From CALHVX01 sp051027215 (GTDB taxonomy: Bacteria > Pseudomonadota > Gammaproteobacteria > Pseudomonadales > Azotimanducaceae), in NCBI GenBank assembly GCA_051027215.1, contig JBPCXR010000029.1, positions 124,001-188,000 on the forward strand: 64,000 bases of DNA. The letters run 5' to 3'. Shown here in pieces: positions 40,217-50,020 of the stretch. A model generated the notes under the pieces. It was not told the origin of the DNA. It saw only the letters and a program-made list of their open reading frames with translations, and made no database searches. Made by a program: the position numbers and the translations under genes. Position 1 is the stretch's first letter; each line of letters begins with the position of its first letter.

Positions 40217-41951
40217 AATTCAACGCATAGTGCTGCTGATCGGCATGGCGGCCGCGGGCTATCTGATGATTCTTGCCTGGAATGAAGACTACGGCAACAA
40301 GGTCGATCTAGAGGCGTACAGCGGCGAGGTGGAATTACGCGATGCAGGCCCCAGAGTTGATAGCTCGGCGTCGGACGCGCCCAATGTCGCGCTGCCGGCA
40401 AACGAGGCTGCGAACTCGGCATCTGATGTGCCGGATGACTCCTTGCTGAGTGCCAGCGAACCAGATGTGGCGGCTCCCGCTCCGGCACGAGCCAACGACG
40501 ACCAGGACCGACTAATCAAGGTCAGCACCCCGCTGTTGGAAGTCTGGATCGATCGCCTTGGCGGCGACCTGGTGCGGGTGCAGTTACCCGGATACCCGGT
40601 GACGCTGGATCGTCCCGATGTGCCGTACCTGCTTTTGGACAACAGCCGGGGTCGAACATACGTTGCCCAAAGTGGCCTGATCGGGCGCGATGGCATCGAC
40701 AAAGGCAGCAGTCGGCCGATCTATGAAAGTTCGAAAAGTGAGTATTCACTATCAGAAAATGACCCGCCCCTTGAAGTTTCGCTGACCACGGAAAAAGACG
40801 GCCTCAGAGTCACCAAGACCTTTGGATTTGCAGCCGACGACTATCTCATAAGCCTCGACTACGTTCTCGAGAACGCCGCATCCCAGGCCAAACAGGCGGC
40901 GCTGTTCGCCCAGATTAAGCGAGATCGCCAGGAACCACCCGGCGGTGAAACTATGGCTTTAGGTCCCCAGCCATACCTCGGTGGAGCGCTGACGACGGCG
41001 GAAAGCCGCTACGAGAAAATCGAATTCGATGATTTAGATGAGGACGGTGACTATAAGCAGACCGTTCAAGGCGGCTGGGTCGCATTCCTGCAACACTACT
41101 TCTTAACCGCCTGGGTGGCCGACCAGCAATTGAGCAATCGCTTCTACGGTCAGGCCAGAAATGATGGAACCTATGTGTTCGGTTTTGTTGGTCCTGCGCA
41201 AGATGTGCAGCCAGGGCAATCGATGAATTGGCAGACGGCGTTCTACGCTGGGCCGAAAGACCAGGACCGCCTAGAGGAAATTGCCCCGAACCTAAATCTA
41301 ACCGTGGACTACGGGTTTTTATGGTGGCTGGCACAGCCGCTGTTCAAAGTGTTGAACTGGTTCCATGGCCTCACTGGCAACTGGGGGCTGGCGATCATCC
41401 TGCTCACCATATTGGTGAAAGCCTTGCTGTGGCCCTTATCGGCTAAGGCTTACAAATCCATGGCCAACATGCGGCGAGTTGCACCGCATATGAAGCGCCT
41501 GCAAGAACGCCATGCCAACGATCGCCAGAAGCTCTCCCAGGAGATGATGAAGCTCTACCAGAAAGAGGGAGTAAACCCTCTGGGGGGCTGTTTGCCGATG
41601 CTATTGCCCATGCCTATCTTCTTAGCGCTGTATTGGGTGCTGTTTGAAAGCGTAGAGCTGCGCCAGGCGCCCTTCATGCTGTGGATCAAAGATTTAGCGG
41701 TGATGGATCCCTTTTTCGTGCTGCCCCTACTGATGGGAGCGAGCATGTACCTGCAACAACTGCTTTCTCCTGCCATGGGCGATCCAATGCAGGTTCGCAT
41801 GATGCGGCTCATGCCTGTCATGTTCACGGTACTGTTTTTGTTCTTCCCCGCGGGCCTGGTGCTGTACTGGCTGGTGAACAATGTCCTGAGTATCGCTCAG
41901 CAGTACTGGGTGATTCGCCAGACCGAGGCGGCGGAAACCGCCAAAGCCTAG
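40203..41951 (+). CDS. yidC: Membrane protein insertase YidC
   Basis: Inserts and folds inner-membrane proteins, alone or with SecYEG. About 582 residues. An N-terminal signal-anchor (EIQRIVLLIGMAAAGYLMILAWNEDYG) is followed by an acidic Ala/Ser-rich linker, a large periplasmic beta-domain (about 110-360) and the conserved five-helix core (WGLAIILLTILVKALLWPLS, NPLGGCLPMLLPMPIFLALYWVL, FFPAGLVLYWLVNNVLS). The ATG at 40203 gives the usual start ahead of EIQR; an in-frame ATG at 40188 is possible. 15 bp before mnmE. Confidence 0.96.
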   Translation: MLPTEIQRIVLLIGMAAAGYLMILAWNEDYGNKVDLEAYSGEVELRDAGPRVDSSASDAPNVALPANEAANSASDVPDDSLLSASEPDVAAPAPARANDDQDRLIKVSTPLLEVWIDRLGGDLVRVQLPGYPVTLDRPDVPYLLLDNSRGRTYVAQSGLIGRDGIDKGSSRPIYESSKSEYSLSENDPPLEVSLTTEKDGLRVTKTFGFAADDYLISLDYVLENAASQAKQAALFAQIKRDRQEPPGGETMALGPQPYLGGALTTAESRYEKIEFDDLDEDGDYKQTVQGGWVAFLQHYFLTAWVADQQLSNRFYGQARNDGTYVFGFVGPAQDVQPGQSMNWQTAFYAGPKDQDRLEEIAPNLNLTVDYGFLWWLAQPLFKVLNWFHGLTGNWGLAIILLTILVKALLWPLSAKAYKSMANMRRVAPHMKRLQERHANDRQKLSQEMMKLYQKEGVNPLGGCLPMLLPMPIFLALYWVLFESVELRQAPFMLWIKDLAVMDPFFVLPLLMGASMYLQQLLSPAMGDPMQVRMMRLMPVMFTVLFLFFPAGLVLYWLVNNVLSIAQQYWVIRQTEAAETAKA

Positions 41952-41966
41952 ACGCCGTGCGCACCC

Positions 41967-43310
41967 ATGGTTGAGCCTCAATTTGAACCGATTGTGGCCG
42001 TGGCTACCGCTCCAGGCATGGGTGGGGTCGGTATCGTGCGGCTTTCCGGCTCTGGTGTGCGCGATATCGCCAGCCGTCTATTCACGGGCGAGTTGCATCA
42101 CAGCCAATTGCGTTATGGGCGGCTGCTGGGCGAGGCGGGCGACACTCTGGACCAAGGTCTAGGAGTGCTGTTTGAGGCCCCCAAATCTTTCACCGGCGAA
42201 GACGTTGTGGAATTCCACGGCCACGGCGGCCCGGTGGTGCTGTCGGCCATAGTGGCTGCCTGTCAGGCATCGGGGGCGCGTCTAGCTCGTCCCGGTGAGT
42301 TTTCCGAGCGAGCTTTTTTGAACGGTAAAATGGACCTCACCCAAGCCGAGGCCATTGCCGATTTGATTGCCAGCAACTCGACGCTGGCCGCCCGCGGGGC
42401 CCTGCGATCCCTGCAGGGCGCGTTCTCGAAGCAGGTCGATGAGATCGCTGAGCAAGTGTTGTGGCTGCGCACCTATGTCGAGGCCACTCTAGACTTTCCC
42501 GACGAAGAAGACGTAGATCATATGGCCGCCGCGCAGGCAAACGAACGATTGGTCGAATCGCTTAGCTGCATCGAACAGCTGCTCCAGGGTACGGCGCAGA
42601 GCGTCTTGCTCACCGAAGGCGTACAGGTAGCCTTGCTGGGTGCGCCCAACGTTGGCAAGTCCAGTTTGTTGAATCGCTTGGTGCAGCAGGAGCGGGCCAT
42701 CGTCAGCGACATTCCCGGTACGACGCGAGACCTACTGGAGGCCGACCTGGTGTTGGACGGCTTGCCCATTACCCTGATCGATACCGCAGGCCTGCGCTCC
42801 AGCGATGATCCGGTAGAGCGCGAGGGCGTGCGTCGAGCCTTGCGCCGGGCCGGGCAAGTTGACCTAACGATTTGCGTGAGCACCCCTGATGAGGCGTTTA
42901 ACGATCATTCGGTAGATATCCAAACCGAAGCTGCGCGGCTAGATGTGGTGAACAAAATCGACCTCGAGCCAGCGCTTGCACCGGGCCGGGTGTCAGAACC
43001 GGTACCGCTGGTACGAGTATCCGCCACCCAAGGACAGGGTATGGATGCACTGGTTGCAGCCATCAAACAGGCGGTAGGATTTAGCACCGACGCAGCGCCG
43101 TTCAGTGCCCGAAGGCGGCATCTAGAGTCTCTCGGCGCTGCCAAGAGCGCGCTGGAAAACGCTTTGGCGGCTCTGGCAGCAAATGATGGCGGTGTGCTGC
43201 TAGCGGAGGAATTGCGCGAAGCCCATGAGCATTTGGGAGCGATCGTTGGACGAGTTACCCCGGATGACCTGCTGGGTGAGATTTTCGGTAGCTTTTGCAT
43301 CGGCAAATAG
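41967..43310 (+). CDS. mnmE: tRNA modification GTPase MnmE
   Basis: With MnmG makes cmnm5U34 in tRNA. 447 residues. The N-terminal THF-binding domain starts VAVATAPGMGGVGIVRLSG. The G domain has GAPNVGKSSLLNRL (G1), SDIPGTTRD (G2) and DTAGLRSSDDPVEREG (G3); the NKID (G4) is at VVNKID. The C-terminus ends CIGK, carrying the functional cysteine. Complete. Confidence 0.98.
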   Translation: MVEPQFEPIVAVATAPGMGGVGIVRLSGSGVRDIASRLFTGELHHSQLRYGRLLGEAGDTLDQGLGVLFEAPKSFTGEDVVEFHGHGGPVVLSAIVAACQASGARLARPGEFSERAFLNGKMDLTQAEAIADLIASNSTLAARGALRSLQGAFSKQVDEIAEQVLWLRTYVEATLDFPDEEDVDHMAAAQANERLVESLSCIEQLLQGTAQSVLLTEGVQVALLGAPNVGKSSLLNRLVQQERAIVSDIPGTTRDLLEADLVLDGLPITLIDTAGLRSSDDPVEREGVRRALRRAGQVDLTICVSTPDEAFNDHSVDIQTEAARLDVVNKIDLEPALAPGRVSEPVPLVRVSATQGQGMDALVAAIKQAVGFSTDAAPFSARRRHLESLGAAKSALENALAALAANDGGVLLAEELREAHEHLGAIVGRVTPDDLLGEIFGSFCIGK

Positions 43311-43394
43311 CGGGTTAGCCCCCGGCCGCGGCTGCCAATCCCCGGTCAACGGCCTATACTTGCGCCCCCAAATTGCCAGCCCGGCTTGCGCTTA

Positions 43395-45302
43395 ATGGAT
43401 CACCCACAGCACTTTGATGTCATCGTCATTGGCGGCGGCCACGCCGGCACTGAAGCTGCGCTGGCTGCTGCGCGCGTAGGCGCGAATACGCTGTTGCTCA
43501 CTCAGAGCATCGAGACCCTGGGGCAGATGTCCTGCAACCCTGCGATCGGCGGCATTGGCAAAAGCCACTTAGTACGAGAAATCGATGCCCTCGATGGCGC
43601 TATGGCCAAGGCCGCCGACCGCGCAGGCATTCAGTTTCGGGTACTGAATGTGAGCAAAGGACCGGCGGTTCGAGCAACCCGCGCACAAGCGGATCGAGCA
43701 CTGTACCGAGAAGCCATTCGTGCGCTAATAGAAGCGCAGCCAGGCCTAATGCTGTTTCAGCAGTCGGTGGTCGATCTGTTGATCGAGGGCGACCAGGTCG
43801 TCGGCGTTCGCACGCAGATGGGTTTAGACATACGCGCGAGCACAGTGGTGCTGACCACCGGGACATTTCTCGGCGGTCGAATTCACATTGGCATGGAAAA
43901 CCATGCTGGCGGCCGTGCGGGTGATGCGCCGTCCAACGCCTTGGCCGAACGTTTGCGCGCCTTGCCGTTTCGCGTTGATCGGTTGAAAACCGGCACGCCG
44001 CCGCGGATTGACCGGCGCAGCGTCGACTTTTCTGTCATGCAGGTACAGCCTGGCGATGACCCAGCGCCGTGCCTTTCTTATCTGAACGACGCCAGCGTAC
44101 ACCCGCAACAATTGGACTGCTTCATTACTCATACCAACGAGCGAACTCATGCGCTCATTGCTGCAGCACTGGATCGCTCGCCGTTGTACTCGGGCGTGAT
44201 CGATGGCGTAGGACCGCGCTATTGTCCTAGCATCGAAGACAAAGTGGTGCGCTTTGCGGATCGGCCATCGCATCAGGTGTTTGTTGAGCCGGAAGGGTTG
44301 AACTCTAATGAGCTCTATCCCAACGGCATCTCCACCAGTCTGCCTTTTGACGTTCAGTTGGCTTACGTGCGCAGCATCGCCGGGTTTGAGAACGCCCACA
44401 TCACTCGCCCGGGTTACGCCATCGAATACGACTACTTCGATCCGCGTGATTTGCACAGCAGCCTTGAAACCAAGATCGTGCAAGGATTGTTCTTCGCCGG
44501 TCAAATTAACGGCACAACGGGTTACGAAGAAGCTGCAGCTCAAGGTTTGGTCGCCGGCTTAAATGCGGCGCGCAAAGTGGCGGGTCTTGGACCCTGGTGC
44601 CCGCGTCGAGACGAAGCGTATATAGGTGTGATGATCGATGATCTAATTACGCTGGGCACCAACGAACCCTATCGCATGTTTACCAGCCGTGCCGAGTACC
44701 GGTTGCGGTTACGGGAAGACAATGCCGATCAGCGCCTCACGCCCATCGGTATCGAGTTGGGATTAGTAGGCGCGCAGCGGCAAGCGGCGTTTGCGCACAA
44801 GCGCGAAACGTTGGATGCGGTCAGCGCAGCGTTAACGGATGTCAACTTGGTCAGTCACAGTGAGCTTGCGCAACAGCTGATGTCGGTAACGGGTGAAGTC
44901 TTTAGCAAAGACACGACGCTAGCTGGCTATCTACGCCGTCCCAAGGTACGCCTGGAAGACATCGCAACCGTCATCGAGTTACCGAGCACAGATCCCGGTG
45001 TGCTCGAGCTTGCGGAGACGGAAATTAAGTACGCGGGTTACATCAAACGCCAGGATGAAGAGATTGCGCGCATTCGCCGTCACGAGCGCATGCTAATTCC
45101 GCCTAACTTCGATTTTGCCGCGCTGCAAGGTTTGTCGAACGAACTGCGACAGAAGCTGGGCGAAGTTCAGCCGGAAAGTTTGGCCCAAGCCGCGCGCATT
45201 CCAGGCATGACACCTGCAGCCTTGTCGCTCTTGTTGATTTTCGTGCAAAAACAAAACCAAGCCGAAGCTGCAAGCACACTCGCTTCTGCTGTCGGCCACT
45301 GA
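43395..45302 (+). CDS. mnmG: tRNA uridine-5-carboxymethylaminomethyl modification enzyme MnmG
   Basis: FAD-dependent partner of MnmE. 635 residues from the ATG at 43395; a TTG nine bases earlier is less likely. FAD site DVIVIGGGHAGTEAALAAAR, conserved MSCNPAIGGIGKSHLVREIDALDG with the following VLNVSKGPAVRATRAQADR, and the second signature GQINGTTGYEEAAAQGLVAG with the later TLGTNEPYRMFTSRAEYRL. 12 bp before rsmG. Confidence 0.98.
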   Translation: MDHPQHFDVIVIGGGHAGTEAALAAARVGANTLLLTQSIETLGQMSCNPAIGGIGKSHLVREIDALDGAMAKAADRAGIQFRVLNVSKGPAVRATRAQADRALYREAIRALIEAQPGLMLFQQSVVDLLIEGDQVVGVRTQMGLDIRASTVVLTTGTFLGGRIHIGMENHAGGRAGDAPSNALAERLRALPFRVDRLKTGTPPRIDRRSVDFSVMQVQPGDDPAPCLSYLNDASVHPQQLDCFITHTNERTHALIAAALDRSPLYSGVIDGVGPRYCPSIEDKVVRFADRPSHQVFVEPEGLNSNELYPNGISTSLPFDVQLAYVRSIAGFENAHITRPGYAIEYDYFDPRDLHSSLETKIVQGLFFAGQINGTTGYEEAAAQGLVAGLNAARKVAGLGPWCPRRDEAYIGVMIDDLITLGTNEPYRMFTSRAEYRLRLREDNADQRLTPIGIELGLVGAQRQAAFAHKRETLDAVSAALTDVNLVSHSELAQQLMSVTGEVFSKDTTLAGYLRRPKVRLEDIATVIELPSTDPGVLELAETEIKYAGYIKRQDEEIARIRRHERMLIPPNFDFAALQGLSNELRQKLGEVQPESLAQAARIPGMTPAALSLLLIFVQKQNQAEAASTLASAVGH

Positions 45303-45314
45303 TGGGTTCTGTGA

Positions 45315-45974
45315 GTGAGCATGGCCCCCGCAGCGTTAACCGTTTCCGAAGGCTTGCTTGCCCAGGGGGTCAGCGCTTCTGCTGAACAAGTTCGCTTGCT
45401 CGAGCGTTATGCAGAGCTAGCGGAAAAGTGGAATCGCAAATTCAATATTGTCTCGCGCAAAGACATGGACCGGTTTGTACCCCGGCACCTATTAGATAGC
45501 CTCAGCCTGCTTCCTTGGGTTCACGCTGAGCGTTGTGTCGACCTGGGCTCCGGTGGCGGCTTGCCGGGCATACCGCTGGCTATTCTCCAGCCGCACATGC
45601 AGGTGACTTTGTTGGAACGCAGCGAAAAGAAAGCTCGGTTTTTGTCTTACGCCGTGCGCGAACTGGCGTTGGCCAACGCCCAGGTTGTGGTGATGGATGC
45701 TAAGGTCTATCGACCTAAGCTTGGCTACCGGGTTCTGGTGAGTCGCGCAGTTGCACCGCCAGCAAAGCTTTGGGCCCTGGGTCAACACCTGCTTGCCGAT
45801 GACGGCAGAATGGTGCTTCATGCAGCGGTGGGAAGTGAAACCGAGAATCTGGACATGCCAGAGCAAGTACAGGCGCAACTTGTGGCGGTGGCGGTGCCTG
45901 GCCTTGCCGAACCCCACCAGCTGCTGGTGCTGGAGCGCCAACAAATTGAGACCAACGCCGGAACTACGAGTTAA
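45315..45974 (+). CDS. rsmG: 16S rRNA (guanine-527 N7)-methyltransferase RsmG
   Basis: SAM-dependent methylation of G527 in 16S rRNA. 219 residues with KWNRKFNIVSRKD, RHLLDSLSLLPWV, VDLGSGGGLPGIPLAI (SAM site) and SEKKARFLSYAVREL. GTG start at 45315; an ATG two codons later is equally plausible. Its TAA shares one base with the parA ATG (TAATG). Confidence 0.96.
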   Translation: MSMAPAALTVSEGLLAQGVSASAEQVRLLERYAELAEKWNRKFNIVSRKDMDRFVPRHLLDSLSLLPWVHAERCVDLGSGGGLPGIPLAILQPHMQVTLLERSEKKARFLSYAVRELALANAQVVVMDAKVYRPKLGYRVLVSRAVAPPAKLWALGQHLLADDGRMVLHAAVGSETENLDMPEQVQAQLVAVAVPGLAEPHQLLVLERQQIETNAGTTS

Positions 45975-46768
45975 TGCACACCATCGCCATTGCCAATCAG
46001 AAAGGCGGCGTCGGCAAGACCACCACTACGGTCAATCTGGCGGCAGGCCTAGCATTATCGGGCGCTAAGGTGCTGTTGGTCGACCTTGACCCGCAAGGCA
46101 ACGCGACCATGGGCAGCGGCGTCGACAAGCAGGCGGCCGAGAAGAACATCTACGATTGGCTAATCGAAGAGACGCCGTTAGCAGAAGTACTGCACAACAC
46201 ACCCGGCAGTTATCAGGTGGTCCCAGCAAACACGGATCTAACCGCCGCCGAAGTGGCATTGATGAGCGCCGAACGCCGGGATCAACGCCTTAAAGAACGG
46301 TTACAGGAAGATGCCACGGAGTTCGACTACGTACTCATCGACTGCCCGCCATCGTTGAACGTGCTCACCATCAACGCCTTGATCGCGGCCGATGGCGTGC
46401 TGATACCCATGCAGTGTGAATACTATGCGTTGGAAGGATTAACAGCACTGCTGGAAACCATTGAGGGCGTGCGCCAGCGCGGCAACGCTGATCTACACAT
46501 TGAAGGCATCTTGCGAACCATGTATGACCCGCGCAACGGTTTGACCCGAGATGTTTCCCGACAACTGATCGAGCACTTTGGCGATAAGGTTTTTCGCACT
46601 GTCATCCCGCGCAATGTGCGTTTGGCCGAAGCGCCTAGCCACGGCCTGCCGGCAATGCTCTATGACCGCCAGTCCCGGGGCAGCGTGGCGTACATGGCAC
46701 TGGCCGGCGAGCTCAAGCGCAAGCACAATCAGGCTACCATGGGCGGCGCGCAGGTGAGCAACACGTGA
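45974..46768 (+). CDS. parA: Chromosome partitioning ATPase ParA (Soj)
   Basis: Segregation ATPase that moves ParB-parS complexes. 264 residues with the deviant Walker A KGGVGKTTTTVNLA (residues 10-23), DLDPQGNATMGSG (A' motif) and DYVLIDCPPSLNVLTINAL (Walker B region). The chromosomal short form lacks the N-terminal DNA-binding domain of plasmid type Ia proteins. It overlaps rsmG by 1 nt and parB by 4 nt. Confidence 0.97.
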   Translation: MHTIAIANQKGGVGKTTTTVNLAAGLALSGAKVLLVDLDPQGNATMGSGVDKQAAEKNIYDWLIEETPLAEVLHNTPGSYQVVPANTDLTAAEVALMSAERRDQRLKERLQEDATEFDYVLIDCPPSLNVLTINALIAADGVLIPMQCEYYALEGLTALLETIEGVRQRGNADLHIEGILRTMYDPRNGLTRDVSRQLIEHFGDKVFRTVIPRNVRLAEAPSHGLPAMLYDRQSRGSVAYMALAGELKRKHNQATMGGAQVSNT

Positions 46769-47625
46769 GTAAGAAACGACTAGGCCGTGGGTTGGACGCG
46801 CTGCTGTCGGCAGCGGAACCGGTGGCGCCGAACGAGCCGGAACCCGGTGCCGATCTTGCAGAGGTTGCGGTCGAGAAAATCAGCCGCAGCCGCTTCCAGC
46901 CGCGGCGGGACTTCGATGAAGATGCCCTGGCTGAGCTCGCCGCATCGATCAAGGCTCAGGGCCTGATGCAACCCGTAATCGTACGACCACGCCCCGGAGG
47001 CATGTACGAGTTGATCGCTGGGGAGCGACGCTGGCGAGCGGCGCAGTTGGCTGGCCTGGCTTCTGTGCCGGTGGTCTTACGAGATGTGAACGACGAGCAG
47101 GCCTCGGCCATGGCCCTGATCGAAAACATTCAGCGGGAAGACCTAAACCCCCTCGAAGAAGCCATGGCCCTGGATCGGTTGCGCGAAGAGTTTGGGCTGA
47201 CCCAACAGCAAATCGCCGACACTGTAGGTAAATCCCGCGTTGCGGTGGCGAATCTGCTGCGATTGCTCAACCTCAGTGCCCGAGTGCGCGACATGTTGGC
47301 CAACGGCGACCTGGAAATGGGTCATGCCCGGGCGTTGCTGTCGCTTCAGCCCCTGGACCAGGAACGGGCAGCCCTGGAGGTCATCGAGCGTGGCCTGTCG
47401 GTGCGGCAGACCGAGGCCCTGGTCCGCAAGCTGCAGGCACCCAAAGCGTCTCCGGCAGCGAAACCGGCCGGCAAAAGCGCGGACGTTTTAACTCTTGAGC
47501 GAGATCTGAGTGAGCGCATCGGTGCACCAGTGGCGATTACCCAAGACGGTGGTGGCAAGGGTGCACTGACGATTCGCTATTCCAGTCTGGAAGAGCTCGA
47601 TGGGGTTTTGAGCCACATCAAGTAG
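46765..47625 (+). CDS. parB: Chromosome partitioning protein ParB (Spo0J)
   Basis: CTP-dependent clamp that loads at parS. 286 residues. N-terminal KKRLGRGLDALLS, then the CTPase/Box regions RFQPRRDFDE and ELIAGERRWRAAQLAG (GERRxR), ENIQREDLNPLEEA, a helix-turn-helix (LTQQQIADTVGKSRVAVANL) that should read parS, and a C-terminal dimerisation domain. GTG start inside the GTGA overlap with parA. Its cognate parS sites are visible in recF. Confidence 0.97.
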   Translation: MSKKRLGRGLDALLSAAEPVAPNEPEPGADLAEVAVEKISRSRFQPRRDFDEDALAELAASIKAQGLMQPVIVRPRPGGMYELIAGERRWRAAQLAGLASVPVVLRDVNDEQASAMALIENIQREDLNPLEEAMALDRLREEFGLTQQQIADTVGKSRVAVANLLRLLNLSARVRDMLANGDLEMGHARALLSLQPLDQERAALEVIERGLSVRQTEALVRKLQAPKASPAAKPAGKSADVLTLERDLSERIGAPVAITQDGGGKGALTIRYSSLEELDGVLSHIK

Positions 47626-47695
47626 CTCGGCGAGCGCTGATAACCCTAGGTTTTGCCCAGGCCTGAAAAAGGTCTGAAAGTTCGGCTGTTTTCGT

Positions 47696-47724
47696 TTGAA
47701 GGCGTCGGCGCGCCTACCTATAAT
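47696..47724 (+). promoter_or_regulatory. Putative sigma70 promoter of the atp operon
   Basis: TTGAAG (47696-47701) and a perfect TATAAT (47719-47724) with 17-bp spacing lie in the 226-bp gap between parB and atpI and read towards atpI. The implied leader is about 120 nt. Confidence 0.65.
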
Positions 47725-47851
47725 ACGCGCCGCTTCGTACTGGCCACCTGTCAGCGCAGGGCGACTCGAGCGCTCTCGCACTCGCCCAGCGTGATCGCAA
47801 CACCCTGTTTTCTTGGTGTTTTATCTCAGATTGGCGAATGTGTGATCGCGC

Positions 47852-48274
47852 ATGACGAACCGAGGCCAGGACAGGCGGGTACTGCAGATACAAGCGTTGG
47901 TTTGTGCTGCGGTGGTGTTAGGGGTGGCTTTATGGCCGCCGGGCCCGTTGCCAAAGCTGTTGCAGGCTGCGGCCAGCGGACTAGGCTCATTAGCGGTGAT
48001 TGTGCCCAGCATGGCGTTCAGTTGGTGGTCGAGTCTGCAAACTGAGGCGGGTGCGCCGCAGACGACTGTCGAAAGCGAAGAAGCACAGCGCCGGGCCCAG
48101 CGTGTGCTGGGGCTGGCAGGGCTACGATTGATCGGCAGCATGACCTTGATGGTTATTGCCTTCACGCTGATGTCAGCCCAGGCTTTGTGGGTGCTGATCG
48201 GCGTTGTTGCCGCAGCGATCGGACAGGTTGTGGCAGTGGCAACCACAGCAACACAACGGCGAAGCCGCAGATAG
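47852..48274 (+). CDS. atpI: ATP synthase subunit I (AtpI)
   Basis: Small membrane protein thought to help assemble the c-ring. 140 residues with four hydrophobic segments (LQIQALVCAAVVLGVALWP, LGSLAVIVPSMAFSWW, LIGSMTLMVIAFTLMSAQ, LWVLIGVVAAAIGQVVAVA), the AtpI/UncI pattern. First gene of the atp operon. Sequence conservation in this family is weak, so the call rests partly on position. Confidence 0.88.
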   Translation: MTNRGQDRRVLQIQALVCAAVVLGVALWPPGPLPKLLQAAASGLGSLAVIVPSMAFSWWSSLQTEAGAPQTTVESEEAQRRAQRVLGLAGLRLIGSMTLMVIAFTLMSAQALWVLIGVVAAAIGQVVAVATTATQRRSRR

Positions 48275-48327
48275 CGGTAGGCCACGCAAGAGGCGATGTC
48301 CTCATACCAGGGTAAGTCGAAAAATTC

Positions 48328-49176
48328 ATGGCCAGCGAAAACCCAACTTCTCAAGAGTACATCCAGCACCACCTGACCAACCTCACCTACGGTCAGCATC
48401 CCGATGGTAGCTGGGGTTTTGCCCACAGCGCTGCAGAGGCAGCCGAGATGGGCTTTTGGTCCATCAACGTGGACTCGATGTTCTGGTCGGTAAGCCTCGG
48501 ACTGTTTTTTATGTGGCTGTTCCGCAAGGTAGCCAAGTCTGCGACCGCCGGGGTACCAGGCGGATTGCAAAACGGAGTCGAGATGATCGTCGACTTCATC
48601 GACGACACTACCCGCAGCGTCTTCCAACATAAGAACGATCTCATCGCACCCATGGCATTGACCATTTTTGTCTGGGTCTTCTTTATGAATGTGATGGATC
48701 TGATCCCCGTCGACTGGATACCGATGTTGGCTACGGCAATGGGCATCAGTCACATGAAAGTCGTACCCAGCACCGACCCGAACGTCACCATGGGCATGGC
48801 CTTTACCATTTTCGCGTTCATTCTTTACTACAGCATTAAGTGCAAGGGCCCCGGTGGCTTTTTTGCCGAGCTGGCCTTTCATCCGTTTCCGAAGATTGCT
48901 GCGCCAGTCAATCTAATACTGGAAGGCGTAACGCTGATTGCCAAGCCCTTGTCGTTGGGCCTGCGCCTGTTTGGCAACATGTATGCCGGCGAAATGATTT
49001 TCGTATTGATTGCGCTGATGTTTTCTGGCGGCGCTATCGTTGCCGCGTTCGGCGGAGTTTTGCAATGGGGGTGGGCAGTGTTCCACGTCCTGATTATTAC
49101 GCTGCAGGCGTTTATCTTTGCGGTGCTCACGGTTGTCTACATGGCGCAAGCCCACGATGTGGAATCTGAGCACTGA
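48328..49176 (+). CDS. atpB: F0F1 ATP synthase subunit a
   Basis: Proton-channel stator subunit of F0. 282 residues. The essential arginine helix is LSLGLRLFGNMYAGEMIF (Arg in GLRLFGN), and the C-terminal proton path is in LQAFIFAVLTVVYM. The N-terminus TSQEYIQHHLTNL is typical of gammaproteobacteria. Confidence 0.97.
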   Translation: MASENPTSQEYIQHHLTNLTYGQHPDGSWGFAHSAAEAAEMGFWSINVDSMFWSVSLGLFFMWLFRKVAKSATAGVPGGLQNGVEMIVDFIDDTTRSVFQHKNDLIAPMALTIFVWVFFMNVMDLIPVDWIPMLATAMGISHMKVVPSTDPNVTMGMAFTIFAFILYYSIKCKGPGGFFAELAFHPFPKIAAPVNLILEGVTLIAKPLSLGLRLFGNMYAGEMIFVLIALMFSGGAIVAAFGGVLQWGWAVFHVLIITLQAFIFAVLTVVYMAQAHDVESEH

Positions 49177-49240
49177 GCAAAGCGTTCGCTTGAGCGCAAA
49201 CCCACCCTTAACCAAAGTATTGATTTAACCGGGAGTAGAC

Positions 49241-49474
49241 ATGGAACAAGCGATTTTGATTGTCGCAGGAGCGCTCATGATGGGCTTGGGTGCAGTCGGC
49301 GCCTCCATCGGCGTAGGCGTTTTAGGCGGCAAGTTTCTGGAAGGCGTTGCTCGTCAGCCGGAACTTTTGCCAATGCTGCGAACTCAGCTGTTCATCGTAC
49401 TCGGCCTGGTCGACGCGGTGCCCATGATCGCCGTTGGTATTGGTTTGTACGTAATCTTCGCACTGGCTGGCTAA
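49241..49474 (+). CDS. atpE: F0F1 ATP synthase subunit c
   Basis: Two-helix proteolipid of the rotor ring, 77 residues. The loop is GVARQPEL and the proton-carrying carboxylate is Asp in GLVDAVPMI. The residues that make sodium-binding c subunits (Gln and Ser-Thr near the carboxylate) are not seen, so proton coupling is inferred. GGGAG ribosome-binding site upstream. Confidence 0.98.
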   Translation: MEQAILIVAGALMMGLGAVGASIGVGVLGGKFLEGVARQPELLPMLRTQLFIVLGLVDAVPMIAVGIGLYVIFALAG

Positions 49475-49546
49475 GAGGCTGCTGGCGAATCGCTCGTGAA
49501 CCCGCGAGCGGCGCTTCAACCCCCTTAGGCATAGTGAGGTAGAACG

Positions 49547-50017
49547 ATGAACATTAACCTGACGCTATTCGGTCAAAGCCTGACCTTTCTGGTCTTTCTG
49601 TGGTTTTGCTGGAGGTACATCTGGCCGCCAATTGTGACCGCTATGCGCGAGCGCCAAGCGGCCATCGCCGAGGGTCTGGCCGCGTCCGAGCGCGCCGAGA
49701 AAGACCTTGAGTTGGCGCAAGGCCGTGCAGTGGATGAACTACGCACAGCCAAAGAGCAGGCTGCAGACATCATCGAACAGGCGCGACAGCGCGCCGGCCA
49801 GATGATCGAAGAAGCAAAAGACGATGCACGCCACGAAGGCGAGCGCCTTAAAGAGGCTGCCCAAGCGGAAATTGACCAGGAAGTGAACCGCGTCAAAGAG
49901 AGCCTGCGTGGCCAGGTGTCGACCCTCGCCATTGCCGGCGCCGAGAAGGTGTTGGGTGAATCGGTGGATGCGGGTAAGCACCAGCAATTGCTCGACCGCC
50001 TGGCGGCGGAGCTATAG
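49547..50017 (+). CDS. atpF: F0F1 ATP synthase subunit b
   Basis: Peripheral-stalk subunit: one N-terminal membrane helix (LTFLVFLWFCWRYIWPPI) and a long charged coiled coil (RQAAIAEGLAASERAEKDLE onwards) reaching to F1. 156 residues, standard length. ATG with GAGGT upstream. Confidence 0.97.
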   Translation: MNINLTLFGQSLTFLVFLWFCWRYIWPPIVTAMRERQAAIAEGLAASERAEKDLELAQGRAVDELRTAKEQAADIIEQARQRAGQMIEEAKDDARHEGERLKEAAQAEIDQEVNRVKESLRGQVSTLAIAGAEKVLGESVDAGKHQQLLDRLAAEL

Positions 50018-50020
50018 CCC

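Noticed and set aside
43824..44543. 239-codon minus-strand frame inside mnmG
   Set aside because: Antisense to highly conserved mnmG sequence with no independent support.
47821..48882. 353-codon open frame on the minus strand
   Set aside because: Lies antisense to atpI and atpB, has no recognisable domain, and its composition follows from high third-position GC in the real genes.
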